Positions 51,904-61,205 of a stretch of DNA of 64,000 nucleotides are shown here, piece after piece. Origin of the DNA: Deltaproteobacteria bacterium (GTDB lineage Bacteria; Desulfobacterota; Syntrophia; Syntrophales; UBA5619); assembly GCA_021817825.1 (NCBI GenBank), contig JAKAFS010000006.1, positions 1-64,000 of the forward strand, given 5' to 3'. The stretch's first letter is position 1. Each line of letters begins with the position of its first letter. The position numbers were made by a program, and so were the translations under genes. Below the pieces are notes generated by a model. That model did not search any database and was not told where the DNA came from. It saw only the letters and a list, made by a program, of their open reading frames with translations.

Positions 51904-52863
51904 ATGACATCTTTGATTTTTCGCAGATTGATTCAATCCATCATGGTTGTTTTCCTGGTCAGCATCATGGTGTTTTTCGTGATGCGCTTTTTACCCGGCG
52001 ATCCGGTGCTGGTCTATGTCAGTCAGAACGAGGTGAGCTTCGCCACGCCGGAACGGATCGCAGAAATCAGACACAAGTTCGGGCTCGATAAACCCGTTAT
52101 CGTGCAATATCTCTACTGGTTGGGCGATATTGTCCGCGGCAATTTGGGCCATTCGATCATCAACAACACGACGGTGAACGAGGAGATCGGCCGGGCCCTG
52201 CCGAAGACCATGTTTCTGGGATCTTGCTCCTTCACCCTCTCCATCCTCTTGGGAATTCCCTTAGGGATTATCGCCGCGATCCGGCGCGGCAAATGGGCCG
52301 ATACCTTCTGCACCTTGGTTGCCAACCTGGGAGTCACCGCCCCCGTCTTTTGGGTCGGCATCGTGTTGATCCTGATCTTCGGCTATTACCTGAAATGGCT
52401 GCCCATCTCGGGCTGGGTTTCTCCCACTGAAAACTTCGGGCAGAGTCTCCTCCACATCATCATGCCGGTCCTCTGTCTCACGGTTTATCCGATGGCGGCC
52501 GTCGCCCGCCAGACCCGCTCCTCGATGCTGGAGGTGATCCGCCAGGATTACATCCGGACGGCCTGGGCCAAGGGCTTGAACGAACGGCAAGTCATCCTGA
52601 AGCATGCCGTCCGCAACGCCCTGATTCCCGTGATCACCTTGATCGGGATCAATATCCGCCAGATTTTCGGCGGCGCGGTGCTCATCGAAACGGTTTTCAG
52701 CATCTACGGCATGGGAAAGTTATCGGTCGACGCCCTGTTCAGCTCTGATTATGCGATCGTTCAGGGCGTGATCCTGGTGATCGGGGTTGTGGTGGTGTTC
52801 AGCAATCTGATTGTTGATCTATCTTACGGCTGGATTGATCCTCGGATACGATACGACGATTAA
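51904..52863 (+). CDS. Dpp/Opp-type ABC permease 1 (DppB-like)
   Basis: 319 residues, six membrane helices. N-terminal FRRLIQSIMVVFLVSIMVFFVMRFLPGDPV is the DppB/OppB start, and the EAA loop is in YIRTAWAKGLNERQVILKHAVRNALIPV. First of the four cytoplasmic/membrane genes of a complete importer (two permeases, two ATPases) followed by its binding protein. Importers of this class take up peptides, nickel or oligosaccharides, but some bring in other organic solutes; the catabolic context suggests an organic acid-linked substrate. 10 bp before the next gene. Confidence 0.92.
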   Translation: MTSLIFRRLIQSIMVVFLVSIMVFFVMRFLPGDPVLVYVSQNEVSFATPERIAEIRHKFGLDKPVIVQYLYWLGDIVRGNLGHSIINNTTVNEEIGRALPKTMFLGSCSFTLSILLGIPLGIIAAIRRGKWADTFCTLVANLGVTAPVFWVGIVLILIFGYYLKWLPISGWVSPTENFGQSLLHIIMPVLCLTVYPMAAVARQTRSSMLEVIRQDYIRTAWAKGLNERQVILKHAVRNALIPVITLIGINIRQIFGGAVLIETVFSIYGMGKLSVDALFSSDYAIVQGVILVIGVVVVFSNLIVDLSYGWIDPRIRYDD

Positions 52864-52873
52864 GGAGAATGGA

Positions 52874-53776
52874 ATGATGGCAGCGGTAAACGGAACCACC
52901 TTGGAACAATTTGAAGAAGCACCCCCCCGCGTAAGCGATTTGAGGCGTTTTCTCCGCGTCTTTCTGGGACGGAAGATCGTCGTGTTCGGGATGATCGTCA
53001 TCGGCATGTTGCTGCTCACCGCTCTTTTTGCACCCTGGCTGGCGCCCTATGATCCGAATGAGCCTTCGCTGACAAACACCTTAGCCCCCCCCAGCAGCGC
53101 CCATCTTCTGGGGACGGATTCTCTGGGCAGAGACACCCTGAGTCGCATCATTTACGGCTCCCGGCTGGCGCTGGCCGTGGGCTTTATCGCCGTCAGCATC
53201 GCTGCGCTCATCGGCATGACGCTGGGGTTGCTGGCCGGGTTCTACGGTAAATTTGTCAACGCGATCATCATGCGATCGATGGATGCCATCATGTCCGTTC
53301 CCATGATTCTGCTCGCGGTCACCATTTCGGCGCTGCTGGGCGGCGGCTTGAAGAATGTGCTGATCGCCCTGGGGATCGCGCTGATCCCTCCCTATGCCAG
53401 GCAGATGTGCAGCCAGGTCCTGACGGTGAAGCAAAACGACTATATCACCGCCGCCCGGGCCGGCGGAGCCAGCGACCTGCGGATCATGCTGGCCCATATG
53501 CTGCCTAACTGCTTTCCCCCCTTGATTGTCCTGATGACCATGCAAATCGGTACGGCCATCCTTTCCGAGGCCAGCCTCAGCTTCCTGGGAATCGGCATCA
53601 AGCCGCCGGACGCGGCCTGGGGTTCCATGGTCAGCGAGGGCTACCAGAACATGCTGCGGGCTCCCGTCCTTTCCATTGCGCCCGGCATTGCCATCATGCT
53701 GGTGGTCTTTGCCTTCAACATGGTGGGCGATGGGTTGAGAGATGCACTCGATCCCAAGCTGCGGGGAACATTATAG
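52874..53776 (+). CDS. Dpp/Opp-type ABC permease 2 (DppC-like)
   Basis: 300 residues from ATG 52874 with AAGGAG six nt upstream. DppC features: LAPYDPNEP, HLLGTDSLGRDTLSRIIYGSR and the EAA loop DYITAARAGGASDLRIMLAHMLPN. Forms the membrane channel with the preceding permease. Confidence 0.92.
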   Translation: MMAAVNGTTLEQFEEAPPRVSDLRRFLRVFLGRKIVVFGMIVIGMLLLTALFAPWLAPYDPNEPSLTNTLAPPSSAHLLGTDSLGRDTLSRIIYGSRLALAVGFIAVSIAALIGMTLGLLAGFYGKFVNAIIMRSMDAIMSVPMILLAVTISALLGGGLKNVLIALGIALIPPYARQMCSQVLTVKQNDYITAARAGGASDLRIMLAHMLPNCFPPLIVLMTMQIGTAILSEASLSFLGIGIKPPDAAWGSMVSEGYQNMLRAPVLSIAPGIAIMLVVFAFNMVGDGLRDALDPKLRGTL

Positions 53777-53813
53777 GATCGGTACTCATTAAAGTCGGGC
53801 CAAGGGAGAGATT

Positions 53814-54821
53814 ATGGGAGTCCTACTGGAAGTTAAAAATTTACAGACACAATTTAAAACGGAAGCCGGGTTGGTGAAGGCGGTTGACGGCGTTTCCTAT
53901 CATATCAATGAACATGAAATTGTGGGCATGGTCGGGGAAAGCGGATGCGGCAAATCGGTCAGCCAGCTGTCCGTCATGCAGCTCATCGCCTCTCCGCCCG
54001 GGAAAATTGCCGGCGGCGAAGTCTGGTTCGAAGGAAAGGACTTGCTGAAGTACGCCGCTCATGGTGCGGAGATGAACCATATCCGGGGATCGAAGATATC
54101 CATGATTTTTCAGGAGCCGATGACCTCACTGAATCCCGTGCTGAGCGTCAATCAACAGCTTTCCGAGTCCATGCAGATGCATCTGGGCCTCAGCAAAGAG
54201 GATGCCCGGAAAAGAGCCATCGAGCTGCTGAAAATGGTCGGCATCCCGGCCGCCGAAAGCCGAATTGATGATTACCCCCATCAGTTCAGCGGCGGTATGC
54301 GGCAGCGGGTGATGATCGCCATGGGGCTGTCCTGTAATCCCCGGCTCATCATTGCCGATGAACCGACCACGGCCTTGGATGTCACGATCCAGGCCCTCTT
54401 GCTGGAACTGATGAAAGATCTGGTTACCCGGTTCAATACTTCGCTGGTGCTGGTGACTCATAACCTGGGCGTGGTCGCCCGGTATGCCCAACGGATTTAT
54501 GTCATGTATGCCGGCCGGATCGTGGAGTCCGGCACCACCAAGGAGATCTTTGCCCATCCCCGGCACCCCTATACCGTCGGGCTCTTGAAATGCGTGCCCC
54601 GTCTGGATGAACCCAGGAATCGAAAGCTGGTCCCCATCGAGGGCTTGCCCCCCAACCTGGTCAGGATGCCGCCCACCTGCGCCTTTTTGCCCAGGTGTCC
54701 TTATCATACTGAACAGTGCAAGCAGGAGCCCTGGCCGTCGTTGACAACCGTCCGGGATGAACATCAGGCCGCCTGTTTCGTGAATTTGGAGGAAAAAAAC
54801 CTTGGAATCAACGCAAAATAA
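53814..54821 (+). CDS. Dpp/Opp-type ABC ATPase 1 (DppD-like)
   Basis: 335 residues. Walker A GESGCGKS, signature FSGGMRQRV, Walker [13 protein letters not shown], and a C-terminal oligopeptide/dipeptide extension with the spaced Cys set [14 protein letters not shown]...AACF, seen in DppD/OppD. It overlaps the second ATPase gene by 20 bp. Confidence 0.92.
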   Translation: MGVLLEVKNLQTQFKTEAGLVKAVDGVSYHINEHEIVGMVGESGCGKSVSQLSVMQLIASPPGKIAGGEVWFEGKDLLKYAAHGAEMNHIRGSKISMIFQEPMTSLNPVLSVNQQLSESMQMHLGLSKEDARKRAIELLKMVGIPAAESRIDDYPHQFSGGMRQRVMIAMGLSCNPRLIIADEPTTALDVTIQALLLELMKDLVTRFNTSLVLVTHNLGVVARYAQRIYVMYAGRIVESGTTKEIFAHPRHPYTVGLLKCVPRLDEPRNRKLVPIEGLPPNLVRMPPTCAFLPRCPYHTEQCKQEPWPSLTTVRDEHQAACFVNLEEKNLGINAK

Positions 54822-55797
54822 TCCCCTGTTGGATGTGAGACATCTGAAACTGTATTTCCCGGTGACCAGGGGAATATTGAGAAGGCAAGTGGCTGAGGTC
54901 AAGGCGGTGGACGATGTCAGCTTCAAGGTTGATGCCGGCGAGACCATGGGACTGGTAGGCGAAAGCGGTTGCGGAAAAACCACGGTCGGACGCGGCATCT
55001 TAAGGCTTTGCGAACCCACCGCCGGCGAGGTTTTTTTCGAAGGGCAGGATATCCGCAAAATATCAAAGGATAAAATGCGCCAGCTGCGCCGCAAGATGTC
55101 CTTGATCTTTCAGGATCCCTATGGCTCGCTTGATCCCCGGCAAAGCGCGGGAAGCATTGTCGGCGAGTTGTTGACGATTCACCATATGATCAACAACAAG
55201 TCGGAATATGAGGACCGGATTGCGCAGCTCTTTCGTCGCGTCGGCCTGGATCCGGCGATGACCACGCGGGTCCCCCATGAATTCAGCGGCGGGCAAAGAC
55301 AGCGCCTCGGCATCGCCCGGGCGCTGGCCTGCGAACCTTCCTTGATCATCTGCGACGAGCCGATTTCCGCCCTGGACGTTTCCATTCAAGCTCAGATCAT
55401 CAACCTGCTACAGGAATTGCAGCAGGGCATCAAAGGCCTGTCTTACCTTTTCATCGCCCACGATCTTTCGGTGGTGAAACATATCAGCGACCGGATCGCC
55501 GTAATGTACCTGGGCCATATTGTCGAAATAACGGATTCCGATTCCCTCTATCAAAACCCCCTCCATCCTTACACCAGGGCTCTGTTGTCGGCGGTCCCCA
55601 TCGCCGATCCTTTCGTCGAAGAAAACCGGGAGCACATCCTTCTCAAGGGGGAAGTTCCCAGCCCGCTGAACCCGCCTTCGGGCTGCACTTTTCATCCGCG
55701 CTGTACCGAGGCGATCCCGGAATGCAGCAAAGTGGCCCCGCAACTCGTAGAAGTCGGCAACCGCCATCAGGTCGCTTGCATCCGCGTTAAAGTTTAA
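54802..55797 (+). CDS. Dpp/Opp-type ABC ATPase 2 (DppF-like), TTG start
   Basis: 331 residues starting with TTG at 54802, supported by GGAGG at 54788 inside the preceding gene. Walker A GESGCGKT, signature FSGGQRQRL, Walker B LIICDEPISALD, C-terminal Cys set CTFHPRC...EC...ACI. Pairs with DppD-like protein. A GGGCT-AAGC hairpin lies in the 196-bp gap before the binding protein gene, perhaps letting the latter be expressed at a different level. Confidence 0.92.
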   Translation: MESTQNNPLLDVRHLKLYFPVTRGILRRQVAEVKAVDDVSFKVDAGETMGLVGESGCGKTTVGRGILRLCEPTAGEVFFEGQDIRKISKDKMRQLRRKMSLIFQDPYGSLDPRQSAGSIVGELLTIHHMINNKSEYEDRIAQLFRRVGLDPAMTTRVPHEFSGGQRQRLGIARALACEPSLIICDEPISALDVSIQAQIINLLQELQQGIKGLSYLFIAHDLSVVKHISDRIAVMYLGHIVEITDSDSLYQNPLHPYTRALLSAVPIADPFVEENREHILLKGEVPSPLNPPSGCTFHPRCTEAIPECSKVAPQLVEVGNRHQVACIRVKV

Positions 55798-55993
55798 AAA
55801 AAGACTTTACTAATAGATTGAAATGCGCCAGGCAAATAAAATCTTTCTTATGTCCAAAAGGGAAACTCCCTTGGCAGGAGCCAGGGGCATCTTTGGGCTG
55901 CAAGCGAAGCTTGCTTGAGCCCTCCGGCCTGCCGCCACATCTCCGGACGAGGGTCAGGAGTTTTATGCGGCCGAATAAAAAGGAGGAGAGAGT

Positions 55994-57553
55994 ATGAAAA
56001 GATGGTTTATTGCATGCGTAGTCGCTCTATCAATGGTCTTTCTGCTGAGCCCTTGCACCCCTCAGGCGGCCAGCCCGGCCGCTAAACAGGATGCCGTAAA
56101 ATCTTCCAAGGACGGCGGGGTCATGACCATCCTCATCACCCGGCCGGCCACCCGCTTCGGTTATCCGCCCGCGATTGCCGGTCCCGATAGAGACTATGCG
56201 CCGCCTTTTTTTAACCGGCTGCTGTACATCGGAGATGATGGCAAGTACAAACCGGAATTGGCGCTGAGCTGGAATGTCTCTGCGGATGGGAAGGCCATCA
56301 CCTTCAAACTCCGACAGGGCGTCAAATTCCATGACGGCACCGATTTCAACGCCGCGGCGGTCAAGTTCAACTTCGATAAACTCATTGCCCCCAATCCCAT
56401 TATTATCGACGGCATCGCTTCCGTCGATATCGTCGACAGCTACACGGTGAGGGTCAGTCTCACCAACTACAACAACCTCATTCTCTATCAAATCGCTTCC
56501 AGCTACGCCTGCTACATGTATTCCCCGACGGCGTTGCAAAAGAACGGTCCCGATTGGGCCAATACCCATCCGGTGGGAACCGGTCCTTTCATGCTGAAGG
56601 AATTTCAGCCGACCACTTCCATGACCTATGCGAAGAATCCCAATTATTGGGATAAGGGATTGCCCCATCTGGACCAGATCAGAATCGCTTCAATCCAGAA
56701 TCCCATGACCCAGTTGGTCACTTTCAAGGCCGGCCAGGCCAATGCCATTTATGATGCCGTCCCCACCACGGCCGCTCAATTGAGGGATGCCGGGTTCAAG
56801 TTGCTGAACGCGCCGGGAGCGCTTTATACCCTCTCGTTCGACGCCAAGAACTCTGAAGCGTTCGGCAAAGTCAAAGTCCGTCAGGCGATTGAATACGCCG
56901 TTGACAAAGAAGCGATCTGCAATGGCCCCGGCCTCGGTTTGTACAAACCCATCTACCAGATCGTCACCAGCAATTCTCCCGACTACAACAAGTCCCTGAC
57001 GCCGCGCAAATACAATCCCGAAATGGCCAAGAAATTGCTGGCCGAGGCGGGATATCCGAACGGGTTCAGCTTCCGGGGCTTCTTTCAGGACAACACCTGG
57101 AAAGACGGCGTCGTCGCCGTACAGAGCTACCTGGCCAAAGTCGGCATCAAAATGGAGATTATCTATATCAACTCCGCCGCCTATTCCGCGATTCGGGCGC
57201 TCGGCAAAATCGAGAAGGGGGCTGCCGCCCAGGCAACCATGAACGTCTTTTCCAACAACCTTTTCCTGATGGATTTTTATTTCCGGTCCGACTCGGCAAT
57301 TTTTCAGTATATGACCAGACCGGCGGGCAGCGACAAGCTGATCGACCAGGCCAAATTGGCCAAAGATCAGGCCTCGGCGACCAAGATCAACCAGCAGATT
57401 GCCAAGTTGGTTTATGATGATGCGACCGTGGTGCCGCTCTGGTTGAATCCCCGGATTGTCGTCCTCGACAAAACCGTGCAGGATCCCGGTTGGTTCCTCA
57501 ACGACGATTCCAACAACAACATGTTCGGATTCGAAACGTGGCTGAAGAAATAA
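55994..57553 (+). CDS. ABC substrate-binding protein (SBP family 5)
   Basis: 519 residues with a signal peptide (cleavage near PQAAS; the LSPCTPQA segment could also be read as a weak lipobox). SBP_bac_5 hallmarks: LALSWNVSADGKAITFKLRQGVKFHDGTDF, the NPNYWDKGLPHLDQI and VRQAIEYAVDKEAI segments. Captures solute for the adjacent Dpp/Opp-type permease. AGGAGG nine nt upstream. Two hairpins follow the stop. Confidence 0.92.
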   Translation: MKRWFIACVVALSMVFLLSPCTPQAASPAAKQDAVKSSKDGGVMTILITRPATRFGYPPAIAGPDRDYAPPFFNRLLYIGDDGKYKPELALSWNVSADGKAITFKLRQGVKFHDGTDFNAAAVKFNFDKLIAPNPIIIDGIASVDIVDSYTVRVSLTNYNNLILYQIASSYACYMYSPTALQKNGPDWANTHPVGTGPFMLKEFQPTTSMTYAKNPNYWDKGLPHLDQIRIASIQNPMTQLVTFKAGQANAIYDAVPTTAAQLRDAGFKLLNAPGALYTLSFDAKNSEAFGKVKVRQAIEYAVDKEAICNGPGLGLYKPIYQIVTSNSPDYNKSLTPRKYNPEMAKKLLAEAGYPNGFSFRGFFQDNTWKDGVVAVQSYLAKVGIKMEIIYINSAAYSAIRALGKIEKGAAAQATMNVFSNNLFLMDFYFRSDSAIFQYMTRPAGSDKLIDQAKLAKDQASATKINQQIAKLVYDDATVVPLWLNPRIVVLDKTVQDPGWFLNDDSNNNMFGFETWLKK

Positions 57554-57565
57554 GGATTTTCTCTT

Positions 57566-57643
57566 GAACGACCGCCGACGGGGTCGACGGTCGTTCCTGC
57601 TTGGCTTGTTTAAGGAGTGCGGGGTCTTTGGACCCCGCACTCC
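57566..57643 (+). terminator. Two consecutive hairpins after binding-protein gene
   Basis: First: GAACGACCGCCGAC / GTCGACGGTCGTTC (57566-57596, one mismatch). Second: GGAGTGCGGGGTC-TTTG-GACCCCGCACTCC (57614-57643, perfect 13 bp). They lie inside the 5' part of the ORF-track version of the SMP-30 gene, which argues for a later start of that gene. Likely termination or 3' protection of the binding-protein transcript. Confidence 0.6.
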
Positions 57644-57698
57644 ACCCCTGGCGGTCTCGTTGGTCGCCGATTCAACCCACAAAGAAAGGTCGTACCCC

Positions 57699-58652
57699 TT
57701 GGCAAATGGATTTTCCGCAAGTTCAATGCCTTTGCCTCCCAGCGAGGCGCTCCTGCCGCAAATCCCGGCCGATCCCTGGCTGAGAATCGATGCCGGAGAT
57801 GTTTTTCTCAAAGGGATGGCCTTTGATCGCATGGATCAGCTGATTTTGATGGCCGCTTATCCTGGGGCGGTCAAAGGGATGGCCGGCCGGACCGAGAGAA
57901 GCATCTTGCGGGTCGCGCCCGGAAAAAAGATCACCACCGTCATTGCCCAGCACGGCGTCAGGATGGGAGGCTTGGCCATCCATAAAGACGGCAGGATATT
58001 TATCGCCTGCCTCACCGGAGAGCTTCTGGTGATGAATCCCGACGGCAGCGACCTGCGGCCGATCACGGCAAGATGGAAGGGGAAGCCGGAACGATTGAGC
58101 GATGTGGCCTTCGATTCCGCCGGGAATCTTTACGCCGCCGATTTTACAGGTCATACGGGAAATCCCACCGGGGGGATCTACCGCTGGTCCCCCGATTGCC
58201 GTTCGGTGGAGCCCTTTATCGCAAATCTGACGACTCCCAACGGCATGGCTTTTACGGTTGATGAAAAATCGCTCTGGGTGGGTTGTTCCTTGGCCAACGA
58301 GATCTTTCACCTCACCCTACAGGAGCATTGCCAGTCGGTGCAAAAGGCCGCGGTATGGTATCGATTGACCGGACATGACGGAGCGGACGGCATTGCCGTC
58401 GATCTCCAGGGGAACATGTATCTGGCCGTGAATGATCATGGCCGGGTTCTGATCTTCAACAAGCAGGGAATCCCCATCGCCGGCGTGCTGATGCCCGGAC
58501 GTGAGCGCGGCGAATTGCTCAGAACCACCAATGTGGTTTTCAAGCCCGGCACCGATGAGGTGTACGTCGCCGCATCGGGAGAGACCGGCGGCGCCTGGAT
58601 TTACAAATTCCGGGGGCTGGCCGAGGGCGCGCCTCTTTTTTCCCATCAATAG
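57699..58652 (+). CDS. SMP-30/gluconolactonase-like protein
   Basis: About 317 residues. The start is uncertain: TTG 57699 has AAAGG nine nt upstream, ATG 57726 is the first good ATG; the ORF track start (57564) would translate two hairpins. Six-bladed propeller of the SGL family: LSDVAFDSAGNLYAADF, TTPNGMAFTVDEKSLWVG and DGADGIAVDLQGNMYLAVND carry the repeated Asp/Asn motif that binds the metal. Members hydrolyse sugar or organic-acid lactones. No signal peptide. It is the last gene before the second sigma-54 promoter region. Confidence 0.8.
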   Translation: MANGFSASSMPLPPSEALLPQIPADPWLRIDAGDVFLKGMAFDRMDQLILMAAYPGAVKGMAGRTERSILRVAPGKKITTVIAQHGVRMGGLAIHKDGRIFIACLTGELLVMNPDGSDLRPITARWKGKPERLSDVAFDSAGNLYAADFTGHTGNPTGGIYRWSPDCRSVEPFIANLTTPNGMAFTVDEKSLWVGCSLANEIFHLTLQEHCQSVQKAAVWYRLTGHDGADGIAVDLQGNMYLAVNDHGRVLIFNKQGIPIAGVLMPGRERGELLRTTNVVFKPGTDEVYVAASGETGGAWIYKFRGLAEGAPLFSHQ

Positions 58653-58690
58653 GTATTGAAAAATCCGAGAACCTGCTTCCTGAGGATCTC

Positions 58691-58741
58691 TGTAACATTA
58701 TGCTAAAATAAATAAACGCTATCCTGAACAAAAATGAAACA
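58691..58741 (+). promoter_or_regulatory. 51-bp upstream activating element, copy 2
   Basis: TGTAACAT...ATGAAACA with starts 43 bp apart, identical to copy 1 at 42 of 51 positions, including the central CCTGAACAAAAATG. It is 85 bp from the -24 GG of the next promoter. Sequence between element and promoter is also recognisably related to copy 1, so the whole control region was duplicated. Confidence 0.7.
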
Positions 58742-58817
58742 GGTGCGCCGGGTCTTCAGGTTTTCGAACCGCACATGATTCCCGGTTTGCAAGCCTTCAG
58801 GGGCGACGCCGTCGTCC

Positions 58818-58832
58818 TGGCACCTGTCTTGC
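58818..58832 (+). promoter_or_regulatory. Sigma-54 (-24/-12) promoter of dehydrogenase-tct operon
   Basis: TGGCACC-TGTC-TTGC followed by T, GG-GC spacing 12 bp. Expected start near 58844, giving a leader of about 160 nt before the dehydrogenase ATG. The leader includes a TTGACA (58953) with only a poor -10 (TACGAA), so a second weak promoter is possible. Confidence 0.85.
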
Positions 58833-59006
58833 TTCGGTGGCAAGCCAGACAAATGCGGCCAATGATGAAAAAAGGAAATGGATTCACATGTAAATACCCC
58901 GCGGTGAAAGGGTAATGTAGTTGATTTTGTAATATTAACCGGTACAAAGCGCTTGACAATATCTTAATCTTTGATACGAAAACAAACAAGAAGAGGAGCA
59001 CCATTC

Positions 59007-60071
59007 ATGTCGAAACCCAGGATTTTTATTTTCGCTCCCGTCCACAGGATGGGCGCATCCGCCAATGCCTACGACCCGCTGGAAGAAGCCGCCGAGGTCA
59101 TCTATGGCGACGCTTCGTGGCAGACGCCCCAGGGCAACAGCGAAGAGGAGATGTGCAGCATTGCCAAAAACGCTGATGCCCTGACCGGCGGTTCCATCAA
59201 GAGCAGCCCCATTACCGGCAAAATCATGGACAGCGCGCCGAATCTGCGGATCGTTGCCAAATGCTCCATCGGCGTCGATGACGTCGATGTGGAAGCAGCC
59301 ACCCGGCGGGGAATCCTGGTGACCCATGGCCCCACGGAATCCAACTGGTCGGGCGTCGCCGAAGGCGCCATGGCCATGATGCTGACGCTGCTTAAAAAGA
59401 TTCGTGAAAGGGATGAATTCGTCAAGGCCGGCAAGTGGCGCGATCCCTCGCTCCAGGGCTGCTCTCTCAGCAGACACCAGGACGGTTATGCCGGCATCAC
59501 CGTCGGCATCATCGGCCTGGGCAGGATCGGCCGCCGTTTCGCCGACCTGCTGGCGCCTTGGCGGGTCCGGATCCTCGCCTATGATCCCTACGTGGAGGAG
59601 TCCTTCTTTATTCTCCACAATGTGGAACGGGTCGATCTTGCGACACTGCTGCAAGAATCCGATGTGGTCAGCCTCCATGTGGTCCACACCAAGGAAACCG
59701 AGCAGATGCTGGGCGCGAAGGAATTCGCCCTCATGAAGAAAGGGGCGGTGCTCGTCAATACGGCCCGCGGGATGTGCGTGAACGAAAAGGCGCTGGTGGC
59801 AGCGTTGCAAAGCGACCACCTCGCCGCCGCGGCGCTGGATAGCTTCATGGAGGAACCGCTGCCTGCCGATTCGCCGTTGCTCAAGCTGGGACATAAAGTG
59901 CTGTTGTCACCCCATATGGCCTCCTCCAATCTGGACGGCGGCCTGAGGCAGGGGATCATCTGGGCAAACCGCGCGGTCTTGGCGGCCTTCAAGGGCGAGG
60001 TGCCCGAGGGGGTCTACAACAAAGAGGTCATTCCCCGCTGGAAGGAACGGTTCGGCGGGCGCAAGCTGTAG
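59007..60071 (+). CDS. D-2-hydroxyacid dehydrogenase (second of three)
   Basis: 354 residues from ATG 59007 (AGAGGAG upstream). NAD site VGIIGLGRIGRRFADLL near 168, Arg in NTARGMCVNE, Glu in DSFMEEP, His in SPHMASSN. The N-terminal catalytic domain differs clearly from the first copy at 33346, so these are not recent duplicates. First gene after a sigma-54 promoter and upstream of the tripartite transporter, suggesting that it oxidises or reduces the imported compound or its first product. Confidence 0.9.
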   Translation: MSKPRIFIFAPVHRMGASANAYDPLEEAAEVIYGDASWQTPQGNSEEEMCSIAKNADALTGGSIKSSPITGKIMDSAPNLRIVAKCSIGVDDVDVEAATRRGILVTHGPTESNWSGVAEGAMAMMLTLLKKIRERDEFVKAGKWRDPSLQGCSLSRHQDGYAGITVGIIGLGRIGRRFADLLAPWRVRILAYDPYVEESFFILHNVERVDLATLLQESDVVSLHVVHTKETEQMLGAKEFALMKKGAVLVNTARGMCVNEKALVAALQSDHLAAAALDSFMEEPLPADSPLLKLGHKVLLSPHMASSNLDGGLRQGIIWANRAVLAAFKGEVPEGVYNKEVIPRWKERFGGRKL

Positions 60072-60188
60072 TCGTTTTCGTTGTCGGCAAAATAAGAGGT
60101 GTGGCAGATCGGGTCGAAATATCCGGTTGTTTTTGGATACGGGTCCGGTTATGTTGTCAGTCCCATAACTACTAAAAAGGGGGTCTCT

Positions 60189-61184
60189 ATGAAACGAAAA
60201 GTGCTTTTGGTCGCGTTTTGCATGATGATGGGTTTTCTCTTGACGAGTCAGTGTCTGGCCGCTGAAGATGCGGCAACCTTTTACAAGGGAAAGACGCTCA
60301 ACATCCTCATTCCCAGCTCTCCGGGCGGCACCTTTGACCTGCTTTCCCGCGCCCTGGGTCCCTATCTCGAAAAGTATACGGGCGCCCGGCCGCTCATGCA
60401 GAACAGCCGGAATATCCAAGTGCAGAATATGCTTTTTAGGAGCAAGCCGGACGGCTTGACGCTCGTTCTGGCCGGCCATGGACCGAAGGAAATCACGGCC
60501 CAGATGTTCAAGCAGGAAGGGGTCGTCTTCGACTGGACCAAATTCACCCTCCTGGGACGGCTGCCCTCCAGCTCGACCGCCTTTGCCGTCGACAAAAAGA
60601 TGGGCGTGAAAAAGCCGGCCGACCTGCGGGGCAAGGCCTTCTTCGCCGGCGCCAGCAGCCCCTTCTTCGAGCCCCTCTTTGCCGAGGCCTTGGGCTGGGA
60701 TAAGATGATCGTCATTCCCGGCATGTCCGGCGGGGAAAGGTCCCTGGCAATGCGCCGGGGCGAAATTCAGGGCTGCTCCGGCGGCGCCGCCCAGATGTCG
60801 AAGGATGCCGACCTGATGATGCCCATCGTCGTGTCGACCAAGGATCCCAAGGGGTTCCCCGGCATCCCGACCGCCGAGGAAGCGGCCGTCAAGGGCAAGG
60901 AAAAATGGGGTCGTTTGGCAGGCGCCTGGGACGAACTCATGTACTGGTCCTATGCGACCCCGGGTATCCCGCAGGATCGGGCGGCCTTCCTGGAAAGCGC
61001 ACTACAGAAGGCGTACAATGACCCGGCCTACCGCGCCGACTTGGTGAAACTGAAGATCGACCTGTCGGAGCACTTTGTGGGGTCGAAGGAATTGAAGTCC
61101 TTGACCAAGGAAATCGAAGGCATGTCGGAAAAGGAAATCAAGGAGATGGAAACGATCATCGAAACGAAATACCTGAAAAAATAG
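60189..61184 (+). CDS. tctC: Tripartite tricarboxylate transporter binding protein
   Basis: 331 residues from ATG 60189, with a signal peptide ending near CLAAED. TctC-family features: GKTLNILIPSSPGGTFDLLSRALGPYLEKY, LRGKAFFAGASSP and the C-terminal helix-rich end. High-affinity periplasmic receptor for a carboxylate (citrate, tricarballylate, aromatic acids and others in the family). The following 147 bp contain a strong hairpin. The upstream site is weak (AAAAGGGGG). Confidence 0.9.
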   Translation: MKRKVLLVAFCMMMGFLLTSQCLAAEDAATFYKGKTLNILIPSSPGGTFDLLSRALGPYLEKYTGARPLMQNSRNIQVQNMLFRSKPDGLTLVLAGHGPKEITAQMFKQEGVVFDWTKFTLLGRLPSSSTAFAVDKKMGVKKPADLRGKAFFAGASSPFFEPLFAEALGWDKMIVIPGMSGGERSLAMRRGEIQGCSGGAAQMSKDADLMMPIVVSTKDPKGFPGIPTAEEAAVKGKEKWGRLAGAWDELMYWSYATPGIPQDRAAFLESALQKAYNDPAYRADLVKLKIDLSEHFVGSKELKSLTKEIEGMSEKEIKEMETIIETKYLKK

Positions 61185-61205
61185 AAAAGACGGACAGAAT
61201 GGTCT

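Noticed and set aside
58863-58916. 17-codon leader ORF (ATGATGAAAAAAGG...) after the second sigma-54 promoter
   Set aside because: Resembles the position of the citD start in copy 1 and is probably a remnant of the duplicated control region; no RBS or attenuator codons.
58953-58981. TTGACA-17-TACGAA before the second dehydrogenase
   Set aside because: Weak -10 match and only 25 nt before the start codon; the sigma-54 promoter upstream is far better supported.
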